Source: Dehalococcoidia bacterium (lineage in GTDB: Bacteria; Chloroflexota; Dehalococcoidia; Bin125). From it: a stretch of 64,000 nt of DNA. The translations under genes were made by a program, and so were the position numbers. The stretch lies in assembly GCA_022825855.1 (NCBI GenBank), contig JAJDWB010000009.1, forward strand, positions 186,001 through 250,000. The letters are read 5' to 3'. Below the pieces are notes generated by a model. The model searched no databases and had not been told where the DNA came from. It saw nothing but the letters and a program-made list of their open reading frames with translations. Shown piece after piece: positions 35,672-44,343 of this stretch (positions within the stretch are counted from its first letter, which is position 1; the number at the start of each line of letters is the position of its first letter).

Positions 35672-35917
35672 ATGCTGCGCCTCAAGCATACCGACCGAGA
35701 GTCGGAGGAGATTCGGGAGTGGCCAGACGGTCGTAGGGTTTCTAGCCGCACGCGCGAGGAGGTGCGGGAAGTCGGGCTCGACTGGAATCTCCTGAAGACC
35801 TTGCGTGGCCTCTCGCACCGGCAACTGGCGAACACCGTTCTGCGGGAACTGATTCCAAGGCTCGGGTTGTTTCTGCTCTTGCGGGAGTTACTCGAAGCCG
35901 TAGGGGCCAGGTTCTAA
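35672..35917 (+). CDS. Small hypothetical protein
   Basis: The 81-residue protein is basic: MLRLKHTDRESEEIREW, GRRVSSRTREEVREVG, then LKTLRGLSHRQLANTVLREL and a hydrophobic LGLFLLLRELLEAVG. TAGGAGG precedes the ATG by 7 nt, which is strong support. It follows the DUF5343 gene and hairpin, so it may belong to the same acquired segment. No function can be given. Confidence 0.55.
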   Translation: MLRLKHTDRESEEIREWPDGRRVSSRTREEVREVGLDWNLLKTLRGLSHRQLANTVLRELIPRLGLFLLLRELLEAVGARF

Positions 35918-36075
35918 GTGTCGACGGGCTTGTCGGCAGAGCGTGCCGCCCTCCCAGTGCTCGCCTGCCGCCGTGACTCGGGGTCCACCAGTACCGCGCC
36001 CGTGACACCGGCCACAGCTTGGCCGCGACCGACGATTGCTGCGCCCTGATAACCTGACCGCTTGAGGAGATCCCG

Positions 36076-36372
36076 ATGACCCTCCGCTACACCGCTGAGA
36101 TCTACGAGGAAACAGACGGCTATGCCTCGGTCTGCCCTGAGCTCGAAGTCGCGAGCTGCGGCGACACAATCGAAGAAGCGAGAGCGATGCTCGTCGAGGC
36201 CATCGAACTCACGCTCGAAGACATTACCGCCGAGGAGTACGAGTTCCGCGTCAGCGGTGAGATGTCAGCCACGAGCGATATGCCCGATGACGAGCCGCTG
36301 GAGGACTCAACACTGGTCGAGTCCTCGCAGATCGAAGTGAATGTGGACCTTCCCTTCGTGCCGGCGCGCTAG
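36076..36372 (+). CDS. hicB: HicB-family antitoxin (copy 1)
   Basis: The 98-residue protein has the HicB-type partial RNase H fold: YTAEIYEETDGYASVCPELE, GDTIEEARAMLVEAIELTLED. It would bind and block HicA, and possibly repress its own promoter. A hicA-like gene follows at 2 nt. It is clearly homologous to the copy at 38696-38995 (similar VEAIELTLED and DLPFV ends). Confidence 0.8.
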   Translation: MTLRYTAEIYEETDGYASVCPELEVASCGDTIEEARAMLVEAIELTLEDITAEEYEFRVSGEMSATSDMPDDEPLEDSTLVESSQIEVNVDLPFVPAR

Positions 36373-36374
36373 CC

Positions 36375-36584
36375 GTGCGAGTCCTCACCGCTCGTCAGGT
36401 CAATCGGATTCTTGAGCGCCAGGGATTCGTCCAGGTGCGCCAGCGCGGCAGTCACCGGAGATATCGAGGGGTCGTCAACGGGATCACGCGATACGTCTCG
36501 GTGGCGCAACATCGCGACATCCCTCCCAACACGCTCAGATCAATCATCAAGCAGTCCGGGCTCCCTCTATCCCTGTTCGAGTAG
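36375..36584 (+). CDS. hicA: HicA-family toxin (copy 1)
   Basis: The 69-residue double-stranded-RNA-binding-fold protein (GTG start) has the fold's motif QRGSHRRYRGV, whose histidine is the catalytic residue in HicA mRNA interferases. It then has SVAQHRDIPPNTLRSIIKQSGLPLS. HicA cuts mRNA in the cytoplasm and is held by HicB. The gene order antitoxin-toxin differs from the usual hicA-hicB. Confidence 0.8.
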   Translation: MRVLTARQVNRILERQGFVQVRQRGSHRRYRGVVNGITRYVSVAQHRDIPPNTLRSIIKQSGLPLSLFE

Positions 36585-36651
36585 ATTGCCAACTCACCCC
36601 AGATCCGGGTCGCCCTCTCCCGTCACCCCCAACACACCACAAACCCCCAAC

Positions 36652-36673
36652 CGAACGCCCGTACGCATACAAT
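36652..36673 (+). promoter_or_regulatory. Orphan promoter with LexA-like dyad (copy A)
   Basis: CGAACGCCCGTACG at 36652-36665, then TACAAT at 36668-36673. This is nearly the same sequence as the terminase promoter at 55126-55147, extending upstream through a C-rich tract and AACACACCAC. In this copy the second half-site is GTAC, not GTTC. No clear -35 is seen. Confidence 0.6.
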
Positions 36674-36712
36674 CAACAACACCCAACCACCCACACAACC
36701 CAGGAGCCCCAC

Positions 36713-36805
36713 ATGAAACCCAGCATTCCCCAACCCCACCTACCCCCACGCCAACAAATCTTACCCACATCTGACCTCAACCAGACAAAATCCGACCGGA
36801 TCTGA
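36713..36805 (+). CDS. Tiny ORF after the orphan promoter (uncertain)
   Basis: An ATG with CAGGAG 7-8 nt upstream opens a 30-codon frame (MKPSIPQPHLPPRQQ start). It is Pro/Gln-rich and matches no protein I know. The stretch 36585-36898 is otherwise gene-free, unusually poor in G on this strand, with several ATCTGAC repeats at about 36776-36818. The ORF may be a remnant or leader left behind by the promoter module. Confidence 0.25.
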   Translation: MKPSIPQPHLPPRQQILPTSDLNQTKSDRI

Positions 36806-36898
36806 CCAAATCTGACATCACCCAGCCCAAATCCCCCGCCCACACCACACTTTCGCGCATTCCAGCCCCAATTCACGCCACTTTCTGCCCATGCCGCC

Positions 36899-38569
36899 CT
36901 ACTCGCAACACTCCCCAACATCCAACCGGCAGAAGCACGATGACTCCACCGGCAGGTCGGCCCGAGCCTGGGCCAGGTCCAGCCGCTGCCGAGCCACCGC
37001 CGCCAGCTCCGGTTGGTCCAGCCGCTCCAGGCATTCGACGTACCCGGCCAGCGCCCAGATGTTGTCCAGGTGCTGCCGAGGCCGGCTCACCGACGAGTCA
37101 TAGCCCAGGTCCGCCCGGTACACCTCCAGCGCCTCCGCCACCCGACCCCGCTCCAGCAGCAGCGCCCCCAGCGCATGCCGCACCGGCTGCATCCAGCCCC
37201 ACGGCTCGTCGTAATGCAGGTCGTCATCCAGCTCCACCGCCCGCCGCAGGTGCCCAAACGCCTCGTCGAACGCCCCCTGCCGATACGCAACCTCACCGCG
37301 CATCATCTCCTGCGCGATCGCCAGGATGTCCCGGCTCGGATTGTTGAACTGATACCGCGTCTCCGGCACCGCCTCGTACGCCCGCTCGAACTCCGCCGCC
37401 TCCGCCGCCGCCTCATCCGTCCGACCCAGCGTCGCCAGCGCAATCGCCCGCGCGTAGCGCATCGTCGCCGTCGTCACGCAGTACAGCTCGCGATCCTCTG
37501 GCAACTCCTGCGCTAGGATCTCCTCCCACTTGCCGAACCGCACCATCACGTGCTGCTCGATCGGCACGAACGACTCCAGCCAATCCGCCATATTCGGCGA
37601 CTCCATCCGCAGCAGCGCCTCGGGAATCTCCCCCTGCATCGCCCGTGCCGTCTCAATCGCCTGACCGTACTGACCCAGGAACATCGCCCCGTAGATCTTG
37701 AAGTGATAGTTGTGGCAGCGGTACATCGTGTAGAAGTTGAACGCCCCCCGCTCCTCCACGAACAGCCGGTCCGCCTCGATCGCCCGCCCATTCCAGTCGA
37801 CGACGCTCTGGTAGTCCCCGCACAGCACATCTATGTGCGTCCCCATGTGCTGCAAGTGCCCCGAACCCGGCACCAACCCCTTCAATCGGTCGGCAGCCCG
37901 CAGCGCCGCCTGCGGAAACGGCGACATCTCCATCAGGTGGATGTACATGTGCAACAGCCCGGCATGCGGCTCGTCGCCGCAGTGCTCGCAATGCTCCATC
38001 GCCCGCTCCAGGACGCCCCGCGCCTCCACCGTGTCCGCTCCCTCAGCCGGCTCGCCCGTCGCCAGATCCCACAGCGACCACGGAGTCCGATTCATCATCG
38101 CCTCGGCAAACAACGACGCCACATCCGCATCATCCGCGTGCCGGCCGTAGACCTCACGCATCGCATCGGCGTAGTCGTCAACCCAGGGCATCATGTCCTC
38201 AAGCGGCTGCCGCGACGGATAGCGCCGCAGCAGCGCCGCGGTCAGGTCCCGCTCCGCCGCCGTGCCCCGAGTCGCCAGTTCAGCCGCCCGCTTCGCCGAG
38301 TCGAACGCTCGCCCAAGCGCATCCGCCGTCTCCTGGCGTCCGAACGCCTCCCAGGGCTTGTTGTAGTTCGGCCCAATCGCATACGCCACGCCCCAGTGCG
38401 CCATCGCACAGTCCGGATCTGCCTCAACCGCTTGCTCAAAGCAATACACCGCCTCGTCATGGTTGAACCCGTACGTCCACGCCAACCCCCGGTCGAACCA
38501 GGTCTGCGCCTCGGACGACGTCGTCGTAATCGTTCGGCTGTACCCGCCGAGGTCGTAGGCGTAGGTCAT
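36899..38569 (-). CDS. Tetratricopeptide-repeat protein
   Basis: The 556-residue protein starts MTYAYDLGGYSRTITTTSSE and has TPR-type helical pairs: FDRGLAWTYGFNHDEAVYCF, EQAVEADPDCAMAHWGVAYA, later IMLFRADRLKGLVPGSGHL-type helices and MGTHIDVLCGDY. The C-terminal helices include ALAGYVECLERLDQPELAA. It has no signal peptide. Homologues are common as uncharacterised TPR proteins in Chloroflexota and Actinobacteria; a scaffold or regulator role is only possible. It sits between two hicBA modules. Confidence 0.7.
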   Translation of the reverse strand: MTYAYDLGGYSRTITTTSSEAQTWFDRGLAWTYGFNHDEAVYCFEQAVEADPDCAMAHWGVAYAIGPNYNKPWEAFGRQETADALGRAFDSAKRAAELATRGTAAERDLTAALLRRYPSRQPLEDMMPWVDDYADAMREVYGRHADDADVASLFAEAMMNRTPWSLWDLATGEPAEGADTVEARGVLERAMEHCEHCGDEPHAGLLHMYIHLMEMSPFPQAALRAADRLKGLVPGSGHLQHMGTHIDVLCGDYQSVVDWNGRAIEADRLFVEERGAFNFYTMYRCHNYHFKIYGAMFLGQYGQAIETARAMQGEIPEALLRMESPNMADWLESFVPIEQHVMVRFGKWEEILAQELPEDRELYCVTTATMRYARAIALATLGRTDEAAAEAAEFERAYEAVPETRYQFNNPSRDILAIAQEMMRGEVAYRQGAFDEAFGHLRRAVELDDDLHYDEPWGWMQPVRHALGALLLERGRVAEALEVYRADLGYDSSVSRPRQHLDNIWALAGYVECLERLDQPELAAVARQRLDLAQARADLPVESSCFCRLDVGECCE

Positions 38570-38695
38570 GGCGCATCCTTCAGAAGCGGCAGTCGTCCAG
38601 GCTCACTGAGAATCGTAAACTGTTCGCCGCTGCCGAGGACGCAGCCAACGCCTCCGTCTTGAGTCCTGATACCTTGACCTTCGGGAGGCGACCAC

Positions 38696-38995
38696 ATGCA
38701 ACGACTGACCCTCACCGCCGACATCTACCTGCAGGACGGGTGGTACATCTCCCGTTGCGCGGAGCTGGGCATTGGCAGCCAGGGAGAGACGATTGATCAC
38801 GCACGCGAAATGCTGATCGAGGCCGTCGAACTGACCCTGGAAGACATGGACCAGGAGCAATACGAGGGACGACTGAGCGGGGCCTACTTCGCCAAGAGCG
38901 ACATCACCGAAGAAGAGATCCTTGAGGGCTGTGAGCTGGTGCAGCAATGCTCGATCACGGTCAATGCTGACCTGCCCTTCGTGCTGGCTCGTTGA
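38696..38995 (+). CDS. hicB: HicB-family antitoxin (copy 2)
   Basis: The 99-residue protein starts MQRLTLTADIYLQDGWYISR and continues CAELGIGSQGETIDHAREML and EAVELTLEDM, with DLPFV near the end. It matches copy 1 along its length, so the two modules share an origin. The hicA-like toxin gene begins just after the stop. Confidence 0.8.
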   Translation: MQRLTLTADIYLQDGWYISRCAELGIGSQGETIDHAREMLIEAVELTLEDMDQEQYEGRLSGAYFAKSDITEEEILEGCELVQQCSITVNADLPFVLAR

Positions 38996-38997
38996 GC

Positions 38998-39207
38998 GTG
39001 CGAGCACGCTCGTGGCGCCAAGTGTGCCGAGTCTTGGAACGTGAGGGGTTCGTCCTTCTCAGGCAGCGCGGCAGCCATCTCAGATATCGGGGCATCGTTT
39101 ACGGCCAGGTTCAACTTGTAACCGTTCCCCGTCATCGCCAACTCAAGCCGGGCACATTGGGGGACATCATCAGGCAATCCGGCCTCCCGAAAGACCTGTT
39201 CGAGTAG
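38998..39207 (+). CDS. hicA: HicA-family toxin (copy 2)
   Basis: The GTG at 38998 is chosen by comparison with copy 1; a TTG at 38992 overlapping the hicB stop is possible. The protein has RQRGSHLRYRGIV with the likely catalytic His, and TVPRHRQLKPGTLGDIIRQS. It should be an mRNA interferase held by the preceding HicB. The two modules lie on either side of the TPR gene. Confidence 0.8.
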   Translation: MRARSWRQVCRVLEREGFVLLRQRGSHLRYRGIVYGQVQLVTVPRHRQLKPGTLGDIIRQSGLPKDLFE

Positions 39208-39226
39208 CCCGCGTATCCTCCTCTGC

Positions 39227-40414
39227 ATGACTACCAACCACCAACTCTCTCCACCCCTCGACGGCATCACCGTCATCAACGCCGGACAGATTCTCGCCGC
39301 TCCCCATTGCGCCACTATGCTCGCCGAGTTTGGCGCCGACGTGATCAAGGTCGAACGACCCGGCACCGGCGAGCCCAATCACGGCACCATCTCCTACGTA
39401 CAGGAGAATCGCTCGCAGCGCGGCGTGACCTGCAATCTCGCCGATCCCCGAGGCAAGGACCTGTTCCGCCGGCTCTGCGCGCAGGCCGATGTGCTGATCG
39501 AGAACTTCCGCCCGGGCACCCTCGAGAAGATGGACCTCGCGCCCGACTCCTTGCGCGAACTCAATCCCGGACTGGTCGTCACCCGCGTCTCCGGCTACGG
39601 CCAGACCGGTCCCTACCGCGAGCGCGCCGGCTTCGACCGCGTCGCCCTCGGCTTCGCCGGCATGACCTACCAGACCGGCTGGGCTGACGGTCCGCCCGTG
39701 CGGCCCGGATACATGGTCGCCGACTACTCAGCCGGCGTCTTCGCCGCCATGGGCACGCTGATGGCCCTGCGCGCCCGCGACGTCAACGGCGGCGCGGGCC
39801 AGGATGTCGACGTGGCGCTCTACGAGGCGATCTGGAAGCAGTCGGGTACCCACGCTTCCCAGTTCGCACACAGCGGCCGCAACCGCGATCGCAGCGGCAA
39901 CTACTGGCCCGGCGTCGTGCCGGCCGAGCAATGGGCAACCGCCGACGGCCACCACCTGATCATCAACGCGACCACCCAGGGAACGTTCGAGCGCCTGGTC
40001 GCCGCCATGCAACGCCCCGAGCTGCTCTCCGATCCGCGCTTCGAGGTCCACGCCATCCGCCGCAAGAACTACGAAGCGATCCACGAGATCGTCGGCCAAT
40101 GGATCGGCTCCCTGACGCTCGAACAGGTCCAGCACCTGCTCGACAAGCACGGCGTCCCCGCGACCAAGGTCTACGCGACTTCCGACATCATGGCGGACGA
40201 GCACTACGCCGCCCGTGACCAGATCGTGGCCGTGCCATCGGAGCAGCACGGCGACCTGCCCCAACCCGGGATCGTCCCCCGCCTCTCCAGGACGCCCGGC
40301 GCCGTCAAGCACCGCGCCCCGACGCTGGGCGAGCACAACCGCGAGATTTACGGCGGCCTGCTCGGCGTCGGCGACGACGAACTGCAGCAGCTCGCGCAGG
40401 ATGGAGTGATCTGA
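39227..40414 (+). CDS. CaiB/BaiF (family III) CoA-transferase
   Basis: The 395-residue protein moves CoA between carboxylic acids. The N-terminus has the typical LDGITVINAGQILAAPHCAT and LAEFGADVIKVERPGTGE. The catalytic Asp is in MVADYSAGVFAAMG. It ends with TLGEHNREIYGGLLGVGDDELQQL. Its stop overlaps the ATG of the hotdog gene by one base. These three genes (39227-42098) may form a pathway for an acyl-CoA acid, such as a hydroxy acid or aromatic acid, but no substrate is visible. Confidence 0.9.
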   Translation: MTTNHQLSPPLDGITVINAGQILAAPHCATMLAEFGADVIKVERPGTGEPNHGTISYVQENRSQRGVTCNLADPRGKDLFRRLCAQADVLIENFRPGTLEKMDLAPDSLRELNPGLVVTRVSGYGQTGPYRERAGFDRVALGFAGMTYQTGWADGPPVRPGYMVADYSAGVFAAMGTLMALRARDVNGGAGQDVDVALYEAIWKQSGTHASQFAHSGRNRDRSGNYWPGVVPAEQWATADGHHLIINATTQGTFERLVAAMQRPELLSDPRFEVHAIRRKNYEAIHEIVGQWIGSLTLEQVQHLLDKHGVPATKVYATSDIMADEHYAARDQIVAVPSEQHGDLPQPGIVPRLSRTPGAVKHRAPTLGEHNREIYGGLLGVGDDELQQLAQDGVI

Positions 40415-41268
40415 TGACCACCGCAATCGTCGAACGCACGATCACCGCCTTTCTCGACGGCGACGACTCGCTGGAAATCAACAACATCATCCACTCGACC
40501 GCTGGCGCCGCGCGCTTCGGCTACACCGGCCCGCTCGTCGGCGGCACCACCGTCTACTCCTGGTCAGCCGCCGCGCTGATTGAGGCGCTCGGCAATCAAT
40601 GGCTCGACCAGGGCTGGGTCGAGTTCCAGCTCCGCAAACCTGTCTACCCCGAGGAACTGATCACGACCCGCGTCTCCCCGCTTCCCCCCTCTGGGGGGAA
40701 GCTGTCGAAGACTGAAGGGGGGTCCCCCACGGTCGAGTTCACCATGACCAAGCACAACGGCGACATCGCCGTCCGGGGCACCGCCGGACTCGGCATCGCC
40801 GGCTTCAACTCCGAGATCACCGACGCGAGTGATCGGTCACCGGTCCCCCAGCCCGACGATCGCCCCTTCATTACCAGGGCGCTGGCCCCGCTCGGCGAGG
40901 ACCTGCCCGCCATGTCCATCGACCTGAGCGCCACCGAGTCGACGCGCTACGCCGCCGAACTGGCTCGAGATCCCGGCCCGCTCTGGCGCGGCCCAGGCGC
41001 GCGCGTGCATCCCGGCTGGATCGCCCAGCGAGCCAACGCCCTGCTCGCCCACACCTGGCGCTACACCGCGATCCACGCCTCCAGCCAGATCCAGCACCTC
41101 GCCCCCGTCCAGCCCGACCAGCGCCTCCTCGTCAGCGGACGGCTCGCGTCGGGCTACGAACGCAAGGGCCACGAGTACGCCGTGATCGACCTGACCATCA
41201 GCGCCGAGGACGGCCGCGACCTGGTCCGCATGCGCCAACCAACCATCTACCAGGTCGCCGCACGCTGA
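40414..41268 (+). CDS. Double-hotdog (FAS1/MaoC-type) dehydratase with an inserted repeat
   Basis: The 284-residue acyl-dehydratase-like protein has two hotdog halves: TAFLDGDDSLEINNIIHS, then a C-terminal WRGPGARVHPGWIAQR and YTAIHASSQIQHLAPVQP. It is a paralogue of the next gene. Between ITTRV and VEFTM it has about 20 extra residues (SPLPPSGGKLSKTEGGSPT) that the paralogue replaces with six. The DNA of this insert is a palindromic repeat found twice elsewhere. Enzyme activity may be affected. The partner CaiB gene is directly upstream. Confidence 0.75.
   Translation: MTTAIVERTITAFLDGDDSLEINNIIHSTAGAARFGYTGPLVGGTTVYSWSAAALIEALGNQWLDQGWVEFQLRKPVYPEELITTRVSPLPPSGGKLSKTEGGSPTVEFTMTKHNGDIAVRGTAGLGIAGFNSEITDASDRSPVPQPDDRPFITRALAPLGEDLPAMSIDLSATESTRYAAELARDPGPLWRGPGARVHPGWIAQRANALLAHTWRYTAIHASSQIQHLAPVQPDQRLLVSGRLASGYERKGHEYAVIDLTISAEDGRDLVRMRQPTIYQVAAR
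40679..40729. repeat. Palindromic repeat inside a coding region
   Basis: CTTCCCCCC-TCT-GGGGGGAAG at 40681-40701, followed by CTGTCGAAGACTGAAGGGGG. The same hairpin and flank occur inverted at 55934-55977 and in variant form at 47256-47304. It is in frame in the hotdog gene. Confidence 0.7.
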
Positions 41269-41279
41269 GGAGACCCGCC

Positions 41280-42098
41280 ATGACCACTCCAACCATCGAA
41301 CGCACCACCACCGCCTTCCTCGACGGCGAGGACTCCATCGAAATCGACAACATCATCCACTCGACCGAGGGCGCCACCAAGTTCGGCTTCTCCGGCGCGC
41401 TGGTCGGCGGCGTCACCGTCTACTCCTGGGCCGTGCCCGCCCTGATCGAGGCGCTCGGCGAAGACTGGCTCGACTCCGGCTGGATCGACTTCCGCCTCCG
41501 ACGCCCCGTCTACCCCGGCGACGAAATCACGACTCGCGTCATGCCATCCGACGGCGGCGTCGAGTTCACCATGGCCAAGGAATCCGGCGAAGTCTGCATC
41601 GCCGGAACCGCCGGATTGGGCGAGGCCGACTTCTACGCCGACCTCGCAGTCGCGCAGAATCGCAACCCCGTCCCCCCGGCCGACCCGCCGACCCTGCTCA
41701 CCCCCCAGAACCTGCCGATCGGCGAGGACCTGCCCGCCATGGCCGTCCCCATGACCCTCGCAGACGCCGCCGCCTACGCCGACCAGTTCGCCCGCGACCC
41801 GCATCCGCGCTGGCGCGGCGACGCAGCCCGCCTGCACCCCGGCTGGATCGCCGGCCGCTGTGTCCGCCTGACCAAGCACACCTACAGCTATCCCGCCGGC
41901 ATCCACGCCGGCAGCCAGATCCAGATGCTCGGCCCCGCCCGCGCCGGTCAGACCCTGACCGTCTCCGGCCACGTCACCGACGGCTACCGTCGCAAGCAGC
42001 ACGAATACTGCCTGCTCGACGTGACCATCAGCGACGAAACCGGCCGCGACCTCGCCTGCCTCCGCCACCGCACGATCTACCAGGTCGGCGGCGGCTAG
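41280..42098 (+). CDS. Double-hotdog (FAS1/MaoC-type) dehydratase paralogue
   Basis: The 272-residue paralogue of the preceding protein has TAFLDGEDSIEIDNIIHSTE, VGGVTVYSWAVPALIEA, ITTRVMPSDGGVEFTMAK and WRGDAARLHPGWIAGRC. It lacks the repeat-encoded insertion, so it gives the ancestral form of that loop. The two genes are 11 nt apart. Either could be a dehydratase or hydratase of a CoA-linked acid made by the CaiB enzyme. Confidence 0.75.
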   Translation: MTTPTIERTTTAFLDGEDSIEIDNIIHSTEGATKFGFSGALVGGVTVYSWAVPALIEALGEDWLDSGWIDFRLRRPVYPGDEITTRVMPSDGGVEFTMAKESGEVCIAGTAGLGEADFYADLAVAQNRNPVPPADPPTLLTPQNLPIGEDLPAMAVPMTLADAAAYADQFARDPHPRWRGDAARLHPGWIAGRCVRLTKHTYSYPAGIHAGSQIQMLGPARAGQTLTVSGHVTDGYRRKQHEYCLLDVTISDETGRDLACLRHRTIYQVGGG

Positions 42099-42215
42099 AC
42101 CGCTCAACGACCCCGTAGTCGACTCCGACACAGAGCCGCCGCGGGACCGGCAGATCGGTCCCGCACGCGCCCGTCAGCACCCGTCTACGCCCGCGCCCAG
42201 GCATAGACTGTTCGC

Positions 42216-43616
42216 ATGGCACGAAGCATTTCCGCGTTCGCCTCCTGGCGCCAACACACCTTCGCCGCCCTCAACGACCGCCACTTCCGCGTGCTCTTCA
42301 TCGGCACGCTCTTCGCCACCTTCGCCTACATGATGATGTTCCTCGTCATGTCGATCGTGTCCTACGACCTGTCCGGCAACAACACGGCGGTCGGGGTCGT
42401 CGGCATGGGCGTCGGCATTGCGATGCTGCTGGCCCCGTTCGGCGGCGTCATCGCCGACCGCGCCAACCGCAAGTGGGTGATCGTCATCGGCCAGGGCGGA
42501 GGCGCAGCGATGCTCGCCCTCACCGGCCTGCTCCTCTTGCTGGGCTGGCTGACCCTGCCGCTGATGTTCATCCTGATGATGCTGCTCGGCTTCACCTTCG
42601 TCCTGATGGGCCCCGCCCGCAACGCCTTCACCGCCGACCTGATCGGACCGCAACTCGTCGGAAACGCGATCGTCCTCAACCAACTCGCCCACACCCTCGG
42701 CCAACCCCTCTCTCCCTTCATCGCCGCGATCCTGGTCGAATCATTCGTCGGTTCGGGCGGAACCTACGTAGTCATGGGCGCGCTCGTCGCGGTCGGCGTG
42801 CTCACCGTCGCGATGATGCCCAATCGCCAACGAGAACGAGACCAGCGAGAGGCCGAAGCCGGACGCCCCGCTCCGACCCGCAGAAACGTCCTCAGCGACA
42901 TCGCTGACGGCGCCCGCTATGTCTGGTCGCGTCCGTCGTTGCGGCTGATGCTGCTGGTCTTCGTCAGCTCGGTCGTGATCGGCTTCCTCTTCCGCATCCT
43001 CACGCCCGCCTTCCTCGACCAGCACCTCGACCGGCCAACCAGCGACATGGGACCGCTGTTCCTGGTCAACGGGATCGCCGCGTCGATCGTCGCCTTCATC
43101 GTCGCCGGCGCAGCAACCAGCCGTTGGGCATGGCCGGCCGTCTTCGTGCTCGTGGCGACGATGGGGCTCGGCTACTTCGTCCTGGCCGCCTCGCAGAATC
43201 TCGGTCATGCGATGATCGCCATGGCCCTGCTCGGTCCCGGATTGCAAGGGCCCGTCATGATCCTCCAGGCGCGGATCATGATGCACACCGAGTCCGCCTA
43301 CTACGGACGCGTCATGTCCTTCACCATGATGGCCTGGGGTGTGCAGATGGTCGCCGGTGGACCCGCCGGAGCCCTGGCCGACGCGATCGGCGAGCGAGAA
43401 GTCTTCGCCGGTATGGGACTCGCAGCCCTGGCCATCACCGCGCTCGGTGTCTTCGGCTGGCTGGCAATCCGCAAGCACGACCGTCCCCCGCTGCCCGCGA
43501 TGCCCGTACTCGCCGCCGACGCCAACGGCGGCGGGGCAGTGGCCGTGTCGGCCATGCCTCCGCCGCCGATGCTGCGCCCCGTCGCGCTCATGTCCGGCCA
43601 GAAGATCGACCGCTGA
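42216..43616 (+). CDS. Major facilitator superfamily exporter
   Basis: The 466-residue protein has about 12 transmembrane segments, including FIGTLFATFAYMMMFLVM and the first-loop GVIADRANRKWVIV (the MFS G-x3-D-R-x2-R-K loop in modified form). It is most like EntS-type drug or siderophore exporters. The C-terminal 50 residues are Pro/Ala/Met-rich and cytoplasmic. It converges with the phage amidase gene at 28 nt. The substrate is unknown. Confidence 0.8.
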   Translation: MARSISAFASWRQHTFAALNDRHFRVLFIGTLFATFAYMMMFLVMSIVSYDLSGNNTAVGVVGMGVGIAMLLAPFGGVIADRANRKWVIVIGQGGGAAMLALTGLLLLLGWLTLPLMFILMMLLGFTFVLMGPARNAFTADLIGPQLVGNAIVLNQLAHTLGQPLSPFIAAILVESFVGSGGTYVVMGALVAVGVLTVAMMPNRQRERDQREAEAGRPAPTRRNVLSDIADGARYVWSRPSLRLMLLVFVSSVVIGFLFRILTPAFLDQHLDRPTSDMGPLFLVNGIAASIVAFIVAGAATSRWAWPAVFVLVATMGLGYFVLAASQNLGHAMIAMALLGPGLQGPVMILQARIMMHTESAYYGRVMSFTMMAWGVQMVAGGPAGALADAIGEREVFAGMGLAALAITALGVFGWLAIRKHDRPPLPAMPVLAADANGGGAVAVSAMPPPPMLRPVALMSGQKIDR

Positions 43617-43644
43617 CCGCTGCCGCCCGACGCTCCTACTCCGA

Positions 43645-44343
43645 TCAGTTCGCGCTCGGCGGACCGTGCCGGTGCGACTCGAGCGCCGACAGCCGCCGCT
43701 CCAGTCGGCCGATCCTCGACTCGATCGTCGACAGCTCGCCGATCCGCTCCAGCAGCGCCGACCAGGGGAAGTCCCGGCCCGGATCCGACTTCTGCCGCGT
43801 CAGCTCGCTGTGGCCGACGTGGAAGCGGCGGTCGACCGGAATCCCGTACTTCTCGCAGACGTAGGCCGACCAGGCGGCCACCGTCTCGAACTGCCGGCTG
43901 CCGGGCAGAAACGTCTCGCCGATCTCCCGCGCGTAGCCCTCGATCTCAATCGACAGCATGCACGTGTTGTAGCTCACATACTCGTCCCGCCACCAGCTCG
44001 GCCGCGGCAGGATCAGATCCTTGCGCCGCACGCCCTGCGCCCAGGCGAAGTCCTCGTCGCGGACCATTTGGTACAGGTCCCCGTCCGAGTCCGCGTAGTA
44101 GTTGGTGCTGGCGTTCGCCCGCGGATCCTCGAACCACTTGGGCGTCACCTCGTTGTCGTCCCACGGTTCCTCCGGCGTGTGGTAGCAGAGCGCCACGAAA
44201 CAGCGCTCCGCGCCCGAGTAAGGCCGCGTCGAGGCCGCGTAGTAGTTCGAGGTATGCGCCGGATACCAGATCGTGCGCGCCCCCTCGGGCAACCCGTCGA
44301 TCCCGGCCAGGTCCGGCGCCGGCGAATGGGTGTTGGTGGTCAT
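43645..44343 (-). CDS. N-acetylmuramoyl-L-alanine amidase (phage endolysin type)
   Basis: The 232-residue amidase_2/PGRP domain cuts the amide bond between MurNAc and L-Ala in peptidoglycan. Zinc ligands are in the segments FVALCYHTPEEPW and FHVGHSELTRQKSDPGRDF, with a conserved Tyr in the first half. The C-terminus has a coiled-coil-like IESRIGRLERRLSALESHR. The start at 44343 overlaps the upstream holin-like gene by 4 nt. There is no signal peptide, so it would need a holin to reach the wall. Confidence 0.85.
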   Translation of the reverse strand: MTTNTHSPAPDLAGIDGLPEGARTIWYPAHTSNYYAASTRPYSGAERCFVALCYHTPEEPWDDNEVTPKWFEDPRANASTNYYADSDGDLYQMVRDEDFAWAQGVRRKDLILPRPSWWRDEYVSYNTCMLSIEIEGYAREIGETFLPGSRQFETVAAWSAYVCEKYGIPVDRRFHVGHSELTRQKSDPGRDFPWSALLERIGELSTIESRIGRLERRLSALESHRHGPPSAN

